Shown here in pieces: positions 44,108-52,641 of a stretch of 64,000 bases of DNA (position 1 is its first letter; each line of letters opens with the position of its first letter). Source of the DNA: an uncultured Granulosicoccaceae bacterium (lineage in GTDB: Bacteria > Pseudomonadota > Gammaproteobacteria > Granulosicoccales > Granulosicoccaceae); contig CALKXD010000147.1 of the NCBI GenBank assembly GCA_938003855.1, forward strand, positions 62,001-126,000, given 5' to 3'. The position numbers and the translations under genes were made by a program. The notes beneath the pieces are model-generated. The model did no database searches. It was given only the letters and a program-made list of their open reading frames with translations, and was not told the origin of the DNA.

Positions 44108-45787
44108 ATGAAAGTTCTGATCTACACCGGTCACCACCACGCCCGTTTCAGCATGGCACAATGGCGTGATTCCGGTGGTAACGGCATCTGCAACAGCACC
44201 ATTCAGCTGGCAGAAACGTTTGCAGAAAAAGGCCACGACGTTATCGTCAGCGGAGAAGTAAGCAATGAGACGGTCGGGACAATCCGCTTCATTGATACCG
44301 AATCACTGCAGGAAAACGCCCATTTTGACGTGGTGATCTCGGTCTCGTATCTGCACTACCTGCACGCGCTGGACGAGAAAAACATCACCTTCGATAAATC
44401 CATGCTGTGGGTACACTACGAAAACTGCTACTTGTGGTGGAAAGGCGAGTTGCTGGAAAATCACGGCGAGTCTCTGTTTCGTGACCAGCGCATGACCTGG
44501 GTGGTGCTGCAATCCGAGTTTCAGGCCACCGCCTTCACTCGCGCGTTTCCGTACTCAAGCCGTAAAATCCGTATTCTCGGCAACGCCGTTGGAGGCAATG
44601 ACTGGCCCGACACGATGCCCGTCAAAAAACCCGCAAAATTCATTAGTTGCTCATCAGTCGATCGCGGCTTGCGTCATCTGCTGTCTATCTGGCCGACGAT
44701 TAAGCAGGAAATTCCGACAGCCACACTGACCATAGCCATACCCTACACAGGACAGCCGAAAGAACCTTTTCCACAACAGGCTCTCGATGGCGTGACATGG
44801 GCCGGCAGTCTGTCTGCTTCAGCGATGTACGCGCAAATTGCCGAGGCTGAATACTGGCTCTACCCGTCCGACTATCAAGAAGATTATGGACTGACCGCGC
44901 TGGAGATGATGCAGGCGGGAGTAAAAATTGTCAGTACCGGCAATGGCAACCTGCAGACGCTGCTGACAGACCGCGCAGCGGTGGTCAGCCCGCACGAAGG
45001 AGAGGATACCGCGAGTGCGACACTCCGGACGTTTCTAGACTACCATACCAACCCCGAGCTTGCCGCCACACATCTGCGCAATGCCGCTCAGTTTGCCGCC
45101 GACAGAAGTTGGGACAAACGCTACAACAACTGGCTGGAACTGATCAATTCCGCCCCCAACCTCTCTGTCAGGCACCCGCAACTCTACACCTACTTTGACG
45201 ACAAGGATGCCTGGCAGCAACGCTTTATAACCTACGCGGCCCGCACTAAGGAGTGGGAACTCATCACCGATGAGCCGTTTGACAACTGCTTTACTTTCCC
45301 GCTGTTTACCGAAGAATTCTGCACCATGCTGCGTGAAGAGGCAGAACACGCGCAGTGCTGGACCACCAAGCGCCACACCAGCTTTCCAACCACCGATATG
45401 GTGTTGCAGGTGCTCGACATGAATGATACCTACCAGGCAGTTCTGGCCGAGTACGTGATGCCACTGGCGATACACCACTGGGGCCTGGGTAACGCATGGA
45501 GTGATTTCAGCGCAGAAACCTTCCTTGCCAAATACACCGCGACGGCACAGGGCCACTTATCTATTCATCACGATGAGTCAGACATTACCTGTCTGATTCA
45601 ACTGTCGGACCTGCACGAATACGAAGGCGGCGGCACTTATTTTAAGCGGCAGAAGAAGGTTGTGAAAAACGCTATCGGCCACGCCACGCTGCATCCCGGG
45701 CACATCACCCACAAGCACGGTGGTCGCGCCATATCCCGGGGACTACGTTATATTCTGGTGTCGTTTATTCATCGAAACAAAGCGTAA
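44108..45787 (+). CDS. Fused GT4-type glycosyltransferase and PLOD-like lysyl hydroxylase
   Basis: A 559-residue protein. Residues 1 to about 350 are a GT-B glycosyltransferase: SGGNGICNSTIQLAETF, FISCSSVDRGLRHLL, and EDYGLTALEMMQAG, the EX7E motif of retaining GT4 enzymes. The C-terminal about 170 residues are a 2-oxoglutarate/Fe(II) oxygenase with H487-x-D489, H537 and R547. Its sequence follows animal procollagen-lysine hydroxylases closely: FLAKY, HHDES, YEGGG, LHPG, THKHGG, SRGLRYILVSF, with the same His-to-Arg spacing of 10. The likely activity is hydroxylation of a lysine or similar group plus glycosylation, on an unknown target. ATG 44108 is preferred to a TTG at 44090. Confidence 0.85.
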   Translation: MKVLIYTGHHHARFSMAQWRDSGGNGICNSTIQLAETFAEKGHDVIVSGEVSNETVGTIRFIDTESLQENAHFDVVISVSYLHYLHALDEKNITFDKSMLWVHYENCYLWWKGELLENHGESLFRDQRMTWVVLQSEFQATAFTRAFPYSSRKIRILGNAVGGNDWPDTMPVKKPAKFISCSSVDRGLRHLLSIWPTIKQEIPTATLTIAIPYTGQPKEPFPQQALDGVTWAGSLSASAMYAQIAEAEYWLYPSDYQEDYGLTALEMMQAGVKIVSTGNGNLQTLLTDRAAVVSPHEGEDTASATLRTFLDYHTNPELAATHLRNAAQFAADRSWDKRYNNWLELINSAPNLSVRHPQLYTYFDDKDAWQQRFITYAARTKEWELITDEPFDNCFTFPLFTEEFCTMLREEAEHAQCWTTKRHTSFPTTDMVLQVLDMNDTYQAVLAEYVMPLAIHHWGLGNAWSDFSAETFLAKYTATAQGHLSIHHDESDITCLIQLSDLHEYEGGGTYFKRQKKVVKNAIGHATLHPGHITHKHGGRAISRGLRYILVSFIHRNKA

Positions 45788-45805
45788 GCAACCTTCTGTC
45801 TGCTC

Positions 45806-45837
45806 GCGGTTTAAAGGGTAACTGCCCTTTAAACCGC
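45806..45837. terminator. Bidirectional terminator between GT/hydroxylase gene and dat
   Basis: GCGGTTTAAAGGG (45806-45818) pairs perfectly with CCCTTTAAACCGC (45825-45837) across a 6-base loop, between convergent stops at 45787 and 45842. It is the strongest hairpin in the window. Confidence 0.8.
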
Positions 45838-45841
45838 AGCG

Positions 45842-46696
45842 CTACTCGGCCGCTTGCAAGGCTGTATCGATATACAACTCACGCAACCGCCCGGCTACCG
45901 GCCCGGGCTTGCCATCGCCGATAGAGTGACCATCTATAGAGATCACCGGCCACACAAAGGTGGACGCACTGGTGATGAAAGCCTCTTGCGCCTGCAGGGC
46001 CTCGGCGACGGTAAATGCTCGCTCTTCAAGCTTGATATTTTCGGCTTCTGTCAGTTTCAGGATCGACGCACGGGTGATGCCGTGTAAAATATCGTTGCCC
46101 AGTTGCCGGGTAATAATGGTGCCGTTTTTATCGACAATAAACGCATTGTTAGAACTGCCTTCGGTAACAAAGCCATCTTCGACCATCCAGGCATCGACTG
46201 CACCGGCATCAAGGGCCGCCTGCTTGGCCATCGATTGCGCCAGCAAACCCACCGTTTTTATATCACGACGCTTCCAGCGGATATCCGGCATGGTGGCGAT
46301 TGCAATTCCATTTTTGGCCTGCGGTGAATCTCGCAACTGTTTGGCCTGGGTAAACATCACAATACCCGGCTGGGCGTTTTTCGGAAATGCAAAATCCCGC
46401 TCCGCAGCGCCGCGCGTCACCTGAAGGTATACAGCACCTTCTGTCAGGCTGTTGCGCTGTATCAATTCCTTTTGCACGCGAAGAATATTTTCATCGGTGT
46501 CCGGGGCAGGAATTTTCAGCTCGCCCAGGGATCGATGCAAGCGGGCCAGATGTCGGGCATTGTCGAGCAACTTGCCGTCAATGACAGACGACACCTCATA
46601 GACCGCATCGGCAAATAAAAATCCGCGATCAAAAATTGAGATCGTGGCGTTCTCTTCTGCAACGAACTCGCCGTTCACATAAACTGTTCTGCTCAT
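45842..46696 (-). CDS. dat: D-amino-acid aminotransferase (class IV, PLP)
   Basis: A 284-residue fold-type IV transaminase. The PLP lysine is K147 in RRDIKTVGLLAQ, the pattern of D-alanine aminotransferase. SIFDRGFLFADAVYE is the family entry, and EGSSNNAFIVDKNG with HGITRASIL follows. It should move amino groups between D-amino acids and 2-oxo acids (D-Ala, D-Glu/2-oxoglutarate). Its ATG lies 7 bp after the dgcA stop, so it is the third gene of a D-glutamate operon. The frame is open 34 codons further upstream but these overlap dgcA. A branched-chain aminotransferase is less likely. Confidence 0.85.
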   Translation of the reverse strand: MSRTVYVNGEFVAEENATISIFDRGFLFADAVYEVSSVIDGKLLDNARHLARLHRSLGELKIPAPDTDENILRVQKELIQRNSLTEGAVYLQVTRGAAERDFAFPKNAQPGIVMFTQAKQLRDSPQAKNGIAIATMPDIRWKRRDIKTVGLLAQSMAKQAALDAGAVDAWMVEDGFVTEGSSNNAFIVDKNGTIITRQLGNDILHGITRASILKLTEAENIKLEERAFTVAEALQAQEAFITSASTFVWPVISIDGHSIGDGKPGPVAGRLRELYIDTALQAAE

Positions 46697-46703
46697 AGGA
46701 CCT

Positions 46704-47684
46704 CTACCCCCACAGCGCACTGTCGGGCGCTGCAACAGAGTAATGTTCAAAGTTGAGAGGGTGTGGTCTGTCTTCTGCGAGTAACAAGGGCCCGTCAAGA
46801 TCCACCACCACAGCCCCTGATGTTAGCAATGTTGCAGGCGCCATCGCCAGTGAGGTGGCCACCATGCAACCCACCATAATATCAAAGCCTGCCTCAATCG
46901 CTTGCTCCCGCAGCAGCAGCGCTTCGGTTAAACCACCGGTTTTATCGAGCTTGATATTGACAATATCGTAGCGGCCTTTCAGCCCAGCCAGGGTGGCGGC
47001 ATCGTGGCAGGACTCATCGGCACACAACGGGATCGGACGGTCCACACCATCGAGTGCGGCATCATCACCGGCTGGCAGTGGCTGTTCGATCAACGCCACG
47101 CCAAGCTTGTCGAGTTCAGGCACCATCTGATGATATTGATCGATGTTCCAGCCTTCATTGGCATCGACAATTATCTTCGCGTCCGGGGCACCGGCCCGCA
47201 CCGCAGCCACGCGGTCAATATCGCCTTCACCGGCCAGCTTCAGTTTAAGCAGTGGTCGGGCTGAATACTTGACCGCCGCGCCGTGCATGGCATCGGGTTT
47301 GTCCAGCGACAAGGTATAGGCGGTGATCACCGGCGGTGGTTCAGCGATTCCGGCCAGCGACCAGACCCGTTGCCCCGATTGCTTAGCTTCCAGATCCCAC
47401 AACGCGCAGTCGATCGCATTGCGGGCGGCACCTGCCGGCAACAGCTGCTGCAGTTGCCGTCGGTCAGCGGAAGATTGCAGCGCCGCCTGAACCGAATCTA
47501 TCTGCGCAAGTACCGAGTCACGACTTTCCCCGTAGCGCGCATAGGGCACACACTCACCGCGACCGGTGCATTCTCCTTCTGTAATCGCTACCGTTAGCAC
47601 CTCAGCCGCGGTCTTACTGCCACGCGATATCGTAAAGGTGCCGCTTATCGGCCACGACTCTGCCGCTGCTTTGACGGTTCTCAC
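46704..47684 (-). CDS. dgcA: N-acetyl-D-glutamate racemase DgcA (dipeptide-epimerase family)
   Basis: A 326-residue enolase-superfamily enzyme with the KxK pair (K147/K149), metal ligands in DANEGW (D174), IEQPL (E200) and ADES (D223), and the second-side lysine in IKLDKTGG. By sequence alone it looks like an L-Ala-D/L-Glu epimerase. Its coupling (GTGA overlap) to a DgcN-type gene, and the D-amino-acid aminotransferase after it, point to DgcA. DgcA racemises N-acetyl-D-glutamate to the L form in the DgcN-DgcA route for D-glutamate use described in marine bacteria. Alternative: muropeptide recycling. Confidence 0.85.
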   Translation of the reverse strand: MRTVKAAAESWPISGTFTISRGSKTAAEVLTVAITEGECTGRGECVPYARYGESRDSVLAQIDSVQAALQSSADRRQLQQLLPAGAARNAIDCALWDLEAKQSGQRVWSLAGIAEPPPVITAYTLSLDKPDAMHGAAVKYSARPLLKLKLAGEGDIDRVAAVRAGAPDAKIIVDANEGWNIDQYHQMVPELDKLGVALIEQPLPAGDDAALDGVDRPIPLCADESCHDAATLAGLKGRYDIVNIKLDKTGGLTEALLLREQAIEAGFDIMVGCMVATSLAMAPATLLTSGAVVVDLDGPLLLAEDRPHPLNFEHYSVAAPDSALWG

Positions 47685-48679
47685 AATATCGCGTCTAGCA
47701 ATTTATCCACGCCGGTACGGAACGGATCGACGGCCGGCAGACCATGCTCTGCTTCCAGTTCCGCCAGCAACGCCAGCGCTTCGGCTTCATCAAGCGATTT
47801 GGTGTTGATCGAAAGGCCGGCAAACTTAACGTCCGGATTGGTCAGCCGCGCGGTGAGCAGACAGGCTTCCATGCAGGCTTTGATGTCAGGCACCGGGTAG
47901 TGCGGCACACCGCGCATATGGGTTCGTGTGGGTTCGTGGCACAGCACCAGATAGTCGGCTTGCGCGCCGTGAATCAGTCCGGTGGTAACACCGGCAAACG
48001 ACGGATGAAACAGCGAGCCCTGACCCTCAATAATGTCCCAGTGATCGGCCGCTGCCTCCGGCGCCAGGGACTCTGTGGCACCGGAAATAAAATCCGACAC
48101 GACCGCATCCACCGACACCCCTGAACCGCAGATCAGGATACCGGTCTGCCCGGTGGCGCGAAAGTCAGCGTTGACACCACGATCCTGCATGGCTTTTTCG
48201 ATTGCCAGAGCCGTGTACATTTTTCCACAGGAGCAATCGGTGCCAACTGGCAGAATACGTTTGCCCGAACGCTTAAGGCCGCTGCCAACCGGGAAGCTTT
48301 CAGATGGATGACGAACATCGTGCAGAGTCCGCCCCAGTTCCGCCGCCCGTGCTGCCAACGGTGCGACATCAGACAGACGATTATGCAATCCGGCCGCGAT
48401 ATCGAGTCCCTGATCAAGCGCTGACATCAGCACCTCGATCCAGCTGTCAGAGATCACGCCGCCACGATTAGCGACCCCGATCACCAGCGTTTTAGCACCC
48501 GCTGCGACGGCTTGCTCAACCGTCTGATCGGTCAGTCCGCAATCGGCGTTGCAGCCAGTCAGACGCAATTGACCGACGCAGTTTTGCGGGCGCCAGTCAA
48601 CAATACCCTGTGCCACTTTGGCAGCCAGCGAGTCCGCTGCATCACCTAAAAACAGTAAATAAGGGGCTTTTATGCTCAT
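47681..48679 (-). CDS. dgcN: D-glutamate N-acetyltransferase DgcN (DUF1611)
   Basis: A 332-residue DUF1611 protein. It has the P-loop-like GTDCSCGKM (146-154), GQTGILICGSGVSVDAVVSDF, and the EGQGSLFHPSFAGVT split around 220-235 typical of the family. DgcN acetylates D-glutamate with acetyl-CoA, and DgcA then racemises the product. First gene of the operon; its stop overlaps the dgcA GTG. An inverted repeat with a LysR-type T-N11-A pattern lies 50 bp upstream of the start. Confidence 0.87.
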   Translation of the reverse strand: MSIKAPYLLFLGDAADSLAAKVAQGIVDWRPQNCVGQLRLTGCNADCGLTDQTVEQAVAAGAKTLVIGVANRGGVISDSWIEVLMSALDQGLDIAAGLHNRLSDVAPLAARAAELGRTLHDVRHPSESFPVGSGLKRSGKRILPVGTDCSCGKMYTALAIEKAMQDRGVNADFRATGQTGILICGSGVSVDAVVSDFISGATESLAPEAAADHWDIIEGQGSLFHPSFAGVTTGLIHGAQADYLVLCHEPTRTHMRGVPHYPVPDIKACMEACLLTARLTNPDVKFAGLSINTKSLDEAEALALLAELEAEHGLPAVDPFRTGVDKLLDAIL

Positions 48680-48730
48680 ATGTTATCTCAGTGACAAAGT
48701 GGCCGATAGCTAATTCAGTCAGACATGGTA

Positions 48731-48745
48731 TTGCGATCAACGCAA
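48731..48745 (-). promoter_or_regulatory. Inverted repeat upstream of dgcN, candidate LysR-type site
   Basis: TTGCG-ATCAA-CGCAA is a perfect 5-5-5 inverted repeat containing T-N11-A, the usual LysR-family pattern, about 50 bp before the dgcN start. No regulator gene is visible in this window. A short repeat of this size can arise by chance. Confidence 0.35.
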
Positions 48746-48934
48746 AAAGAACATATCTCTGTCATCATGCATGTCGCAACGAGATAGCGCTGCGAAGCCT
48801 GCAACAGTGCTGGTATTTCGCAGAAAACAACACCTATACTGTTGTTTTTAATAATAGTTTTAAACCTATCATTCAAATGCAGATCTGATCATAGGTCTGC
48901 CGCCACAACGCAGTATTTTTTACAAGATTCAGCT

Positions 48935-49189
48935 ATGCCAGATCAAGAACCCCCAGCACCACCACGACGTACCCGCCGGCGCAGCACCACCCTGCCGGCC
49001 GATGCTCCGGATGTGGTATCGCCGTGCATCAGTGTCTGTGAGATCGATCAGCCATCCGGGTTGTGTACCGGCTGCTATCGCACCCTAAGCGAAATCGCTA
49101 CCTGGTCGCGGCTGGCCAACCAGGAGCGCTGGGAGATTGTGCAATCTCTGCGCGGCCGGCGTCAGCAGTACAAATTCCCCAACGGCTGA
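48935..49189 (+). CDS. DUF1289 small cysteine protein
   Basis: An 84-residue protein with the DUF1289 core SPCISVCEIDQPSGLCTGCYRTL split around 34-56, followed by EIATWSRLANQERWEI. Four cysteines in the C-x3-C...C-x2-C arrangement suggest a metal site. The first 30 residues are basic and Pro-rich. The family is common in proteobacteria and of unknown role, often next to Fe-S or tRNA-modifying genes. The frame extends 31 codons further upstream, but the ATG at 48935 starts the usual length. Confidence 0.85.
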   Translation: MPDQEPPAPPRRTRRRSTTLPADAPDVVSPCISVCEIDQPSGLCTGCYRTLSEIATWSRLANQERWEIVQSLRGRRQQYKFPNG

Positions 49190-49233
49190 CGCCTGCCCGG
49201 GCCGGGTCGCGGTGGTCATCCCACAGAACCCGG

Positions 49234-50088
49234 TTAAACGCCAGCCTGACGCCGAAAAGAATTGGCCGGGTAGGTCCCGAGTATTTTCAATTTAGTGGAA
49301 AAATACTGCAATTCCTGAATCGCCCTGTCGACCTGCTTGTCCGACGGATGGCCTTCAATTTCGGCATAAAATTGCGCCACCTGAAAACGCTCATCGGTGA
49401 TATAGCTTTCGAGTTTGGTGATATTGACTCCGTTTGTGGCAAAACCACCCAGCGATTTGTACAGTGCCGCAGGCACGCTGCGCACATGAAACACCAGACT
49501 GGTCATACAAGGGCCGTCACGCGGATCAGGCTCAACACGGTTTGGTGACAGCACCACAAAGCGTGTGGTATTGCCCAGTCGGTCTTCGATACGCTCACGC
49601 ATTACCTCAAGGCCGTAGATTTCACCAGCCAGACTCGACGCAATAGACGCCTGCGTCGGGTCGCCAAGTTCTTTCACTTCCTTAGCGGATCCCGCGGTAT
49701 CCGCCACCGGCAACGGCTTCACTTTCAGCTCTTCGATAAGACCGCGGCATTGGGCAAGTCCCTGCGGGTGGGAGCGTACATGAGTCAGACCATCCAGCGT
49801 TGCCCCGGGCAAACCCAGCAGGCAGTGCTTCACCGAATGATAATGCTCATCAATTATATAAAGCGTCGACTCCGGCAACAGATGATGCATATCGGCCACG
49901 CGGCCGCCAAGAGAATTTTCAATAGGGATGATGGCAAGCCCGGCCTGCCGGTCTTCAACAGCAGCAAACGCTGCGGCAAAGGTATCACACGGTAACGGTT
50001 CAAGGTCCGGGTAGGCATTTTTACAGGCCAGGTGCGAGTAAGCACCGGGTTCGCCCTGGTAGGCAATTCGATTTTTATAGTCTGTCAT
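49234..50088 (-). CDS. pheA: Prephenate dehydratase
   Basis: A 284-residue monofunctional enzyme making phenylpyruvate from prephenate for phenylalanine. The PDT domain starts IAYQGEPGAYSHLA, has PIENSLGG and the catalytic NTTRF (about 173-177). An ACT domain (about 195-275) gives phenylalanine feedback, with ITKLESYI where many homologues have the ESRP motif; the RP is missing, which may alter binding. There is no chorismate mutase domain, unlike E. coli PheA. It stands alone, not with aro or tyr genes. Confidence 0.93.
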   Translation of the reverse strand: MTDYKNRIAYQGEPGAYSHLACKNAYPDLEPLPCDTFAAAFAAVEDRQAGLAIIPIENSLGGRVADMHHLLPESTLYIIDEHYHSVKHCLLGLPGATLDGLTHVRSHPQGLAQCRGLIEELKVKPLPVADTAGSAKEVKELGDPTQASIASSLAGEIYGLEVMRERIEDRLGNTTRFVVLSPNRVEPDPRDGPCMTSLVFHVRSVPAALYKSLGGFATNGVNITKLESYITDERFQVAQFYAEIEGHPSDKQVDRAIQELQYFSTKLKILGTYPANSFRRQAGV

Positions 50089-50384
50089 GGAGAATCAGTG
50101 CCGGTAAGTTTAACCGTTAACAATTAATGTAAGACGCGATAACACAACGTCAGTGCCACGCCCGATCAGCGCACCCGGGGTAGTATAGCGGATGCAACTG
50201 CTGCAGAGTCCCCCGCCGTCGCTTTTACGGCGCACAGGCCAGCGTCACAGCGGGTCAGCTCATCCTGCACACTGGCGATGTTTCGGTCGCACAACCCGGT
50301 CACAGACATGGGTGCGGACAGCACGCGGCAATAATAATCCAGCGTCCCGTCACCTCAGGACACAGCAAAGCCATCATGCAGGTT

Positions 50385-51056
50385 TTAAAAATCGAGATCA
50401 TTCGCCTCACAGATAAACTTCACCAGCGGCTTGCTCTTAGCAAATAATTTGGCGGTAGATGCCACAAAATCTGCCTGACTGACGGTGCCTGCATCGAGGT
50501 TCTGCACAGCAATAAAATCTTTGCGCTTGAGATCTTCGATAAAAGGGTGGTCGTCGCTGTAGCCACGCGGTGGTCTTTTCAGTGATTGTCCCTGCAAGGC
50601 AAAGCCGTTCTTTTCCAGCGCCTTGCAGATTTTTTTCCACTCTGCCCGGTTTTCGTCAATGTGCATGCGCATATTCTGCAACGTCTGGCTATCAGGCTGC
50701 CAGATTCCAGCGGCCAGAAACACTTCGGCAGGCTCAATGTGCATATAAAAACCCGGCGCATGCACATCTTTGCCAGCCGTATGCCGGAACTGAATACCGA
50801 TGTTGGTTTTGTAGGGTGTTTTATCTTTGGAAAATCGCACATCACGATACACCCGCATCAGCGAGCCACCCACTTTTTTCGGGCTGGCTATAAAGCTGTC
50901 AGAAATTTTCGACAGATGCGGTGACATGGCCTCAATGTAAGCCAGCGCAGGCTCCCTGACCTCGCTCTCGTAGCGATGTTTGTTCGCCTCAAACCAGTCA
51001 CGGTTATTATTTTTCTGCAACGCTTTGAGAAAACCGACGGTGGTTTTTTTGAACAT
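50385..51056 (-). CDS. DUF2461 family protein
   Basis: A 223-residue protein of the DUF2461/TIGR02453 family: GFLKALQKNNNRDWFEANKHRYE, SLMRVYRDVRFSKDKTPYKTN, GFYMHIEPAEVFLAAGIW, each a conserved block. Function unknown; the fold is a mixed alpha/beta domain found in bacteria and fungi. AAAGGAG lies before the ATG. About 296 bp without a gene separate it from pheA on one side and 271 bp from the PLD-like gene on the other. Confidence 0.88.
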   Translation of the reverse strand: MFKKTTVGFLKALQKNNNRDWFEANKHRYESEVREPALAYIEAMSPHLSKISDSFIASPKKVGGSLMRVYRDVRFSKDKTPYKTNIGIQFRHTAGKDVHAPGFYMHIEPAEVFLAAGIWQPDSQTLQNMRMHIDENRAEWKKICKALEKNGFALQGQSLKRPPRGYSDDHPFIEDLKRKDFIAVQNLDAGTVSQADFVASTAKLFAKSKPLVKFICEANDLDF

Positions 51057-51327
51057 CGGTAGTCGCTCCTTTCAATGATCCGGACTGCTGCACCGCAACC
51101 CCCCCGGCAGCACCAGCGGGCCGCTCGCCTGAGCGATGAAAAAATCCGCGCGACGCGACAGACTCCCGGAGTATACATAGCTGTTAGTGTTGCCGGGCAG
51201 GCATATACGAACTGCCAGAAGTAGCGCAGAATTCGCCCTACTGCAACCGCTGCGTCCTGCTGACCAGGATGTCATCAGGGGCGAGGCTCCACTTAATCGT
51301 GTCTGCCATTAACAACGCGGGTCAAGA

Positions 51328-51867
51328 ATGCACCAATTGCTGCTCAACCGGAAAATCTACACTGACTTTTTCCTGCCGCACATCCCCAACGCTCAGCGCT
51401 TTGTCTGGCTGGTGACGGCAGACCTGAAAGACCTGCATGTCGAGACCGATTCCGGCTTCGAACCGTTTCTGGCGGTTCTCGCCGGCCTGGTCGAACGCGG
51501 CGTTTCAGTCCGACTTATTCACGCCAAAGAACCGGGTCCGCGATTCCGCGAAGACTTCGATGAGTATGAAGCACTGATCAACAACGAACTATTCGAGCGC
51601 GTGTTATGCCCGCGCGTGCACACCAAGGCGATCGTCATCGATGCCAGACTGGCGTTTGTGGGTTCAGCAAATCTGACCGGCGCCGGCATGGGTGCAAAAA
51701 ACGAACACCGGCGCAATTTTGAAGCAGGATTTGTCTTCGATGAACCGCAGCACGTGCGGGAACTGATGGACTGGATCGACAACCTGTATCTGGGTGAGCA
51801 CTGCCATCAATGTCAGCGTCGCGAGTACTGCCCCGACCCCATTATCGATAACATCGACGAACGCTAA
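51328..51867 (+). CDS. Phospholipase D-like protein with one HKD motif
   Basis: A 179-residue protein with a single HKD motif, VHTKAIVIDARLAFVGSANLTGAGM (split around 107-131): H109, K111 and D116 are the catalytic set. It opens with a strand-helix typical of the fold (RFVWLVTADLKDL). The C-terminus carries CHQCQRREYC, three cysteines that could bind a metal. One-motif members act as dimers, as in Nuc-type nucleases and small PLD-like phosphodiesterases. Substrate (lipid or nucleic acid) cannot be told. Confidence 0.85.
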   Translation: MHQLLLNRKIYTDFFLPHIPNAQRFVWLVTADLKDLHVETDSGFEPFLAVLAGLVERGVSVRLIHAKEPGPRFREDFDEYEALINNELFERVLCPRVHTKAIVIDARLAFVGSANLTGAGMGAKNEHRRNFEAGFVFDEPQHVRELMDWIDNLYLGEHCHQCQRREYCPDPIIDNIDER

Positions 51868-51969
51868 CCGCCTGCGCCGATCACGCCGTAGTCAGTTATC
51901 GCCGTCGCAGCGACGCCGGAAAGATTTTCAAGCCGCTACCCGGCAGGTTAGCAACCGACCGTCGGGTAC

Positions 51970-52377
51970 TTATTTGCTTTGCTGTTCCAGCAACTGCCGC
52001 AGCAGCTCGTTGCGTTCTTTCATTCGCAGATCAATGCGCTCAAGGGTCGACTGCACACGCTGGAAATCATCAGAATAGCGCGTCTCTTCAGCAATCACAC
52101 TGACACGCTTGCGCACATCGCGCGCATACTCGCCAATCAGCGGTACATCGACAAATATTTTCAACACCCAGATCGCCAGCCCGACGATAACGGTCGCGCC
52201 GAACACCGCCCCCAAACCACGCGCCAGTCCCACAACAATATTGCGCCAGACGATCCGCCAGGGCGAATGCAGGTAGCGCATAAAGTCTTCCAGTTCAGCA
52301 CTGACAATCCGGCGCTTTGCCATCCTGCGCAGCGTTTCTTCATCAGGATCAAGGTGATCAGTGTTCATGCGGGGCAT
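51970..52377 (-). CDS. DUF5665-like membrane protein
   Basis: A 135-residue protein with a cytoplasmic, basic N-terminus and one or two membrane helices (IVVGLARGLGAVFGATVIVGLAIWVLKIF, split around 47-75). A charged C-terminal coiled coil follows (FQRVQSTLERIDLRMKERNELLRQLLEQ, about 105-132). FMRYLHSPWRIVWRN and GLARGLGAVFGAT match DUF5665 in outline. Function unknown. The ATG three codons in (52368) is equally possible. Confidence 0.7.
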   Translation of the reverse strand: MPRMNTDHLDPDEETLRRMAKRRIVSAELEDFMRYLHSPWRIVWRNIVVGLARGLGAVFGATVIVGLAIWVLKIFVDVPLIGEYARDVRKRVSVIAEETRYSDDFQRVQSTLERIDLRMKERNELLRQLLEQQSK

Positions 52378-52641
52378 AGGCAGACAATAGGGTATTCGAC
52401 AATGACTGGTTTCCCGGCAGCCCGCTGCACAATGACGGTTGACTCAAGGCGGCAAAGTTCTGAATCAGAGACTCCAGCCAACTGAGGCAACAGATCACTC
52501 ACAGTGTTATGACGTCATCGATACCGCTGACCAAAATACCGCGTCAACTGCTGATCACTCGGGCCCGCACGGGTTTATGACCATTTTGCACGTACCCTGC
52601 CAGCCCCCTGGAGATTCAGGTCTGCGCACGCCCGGCAGTAT

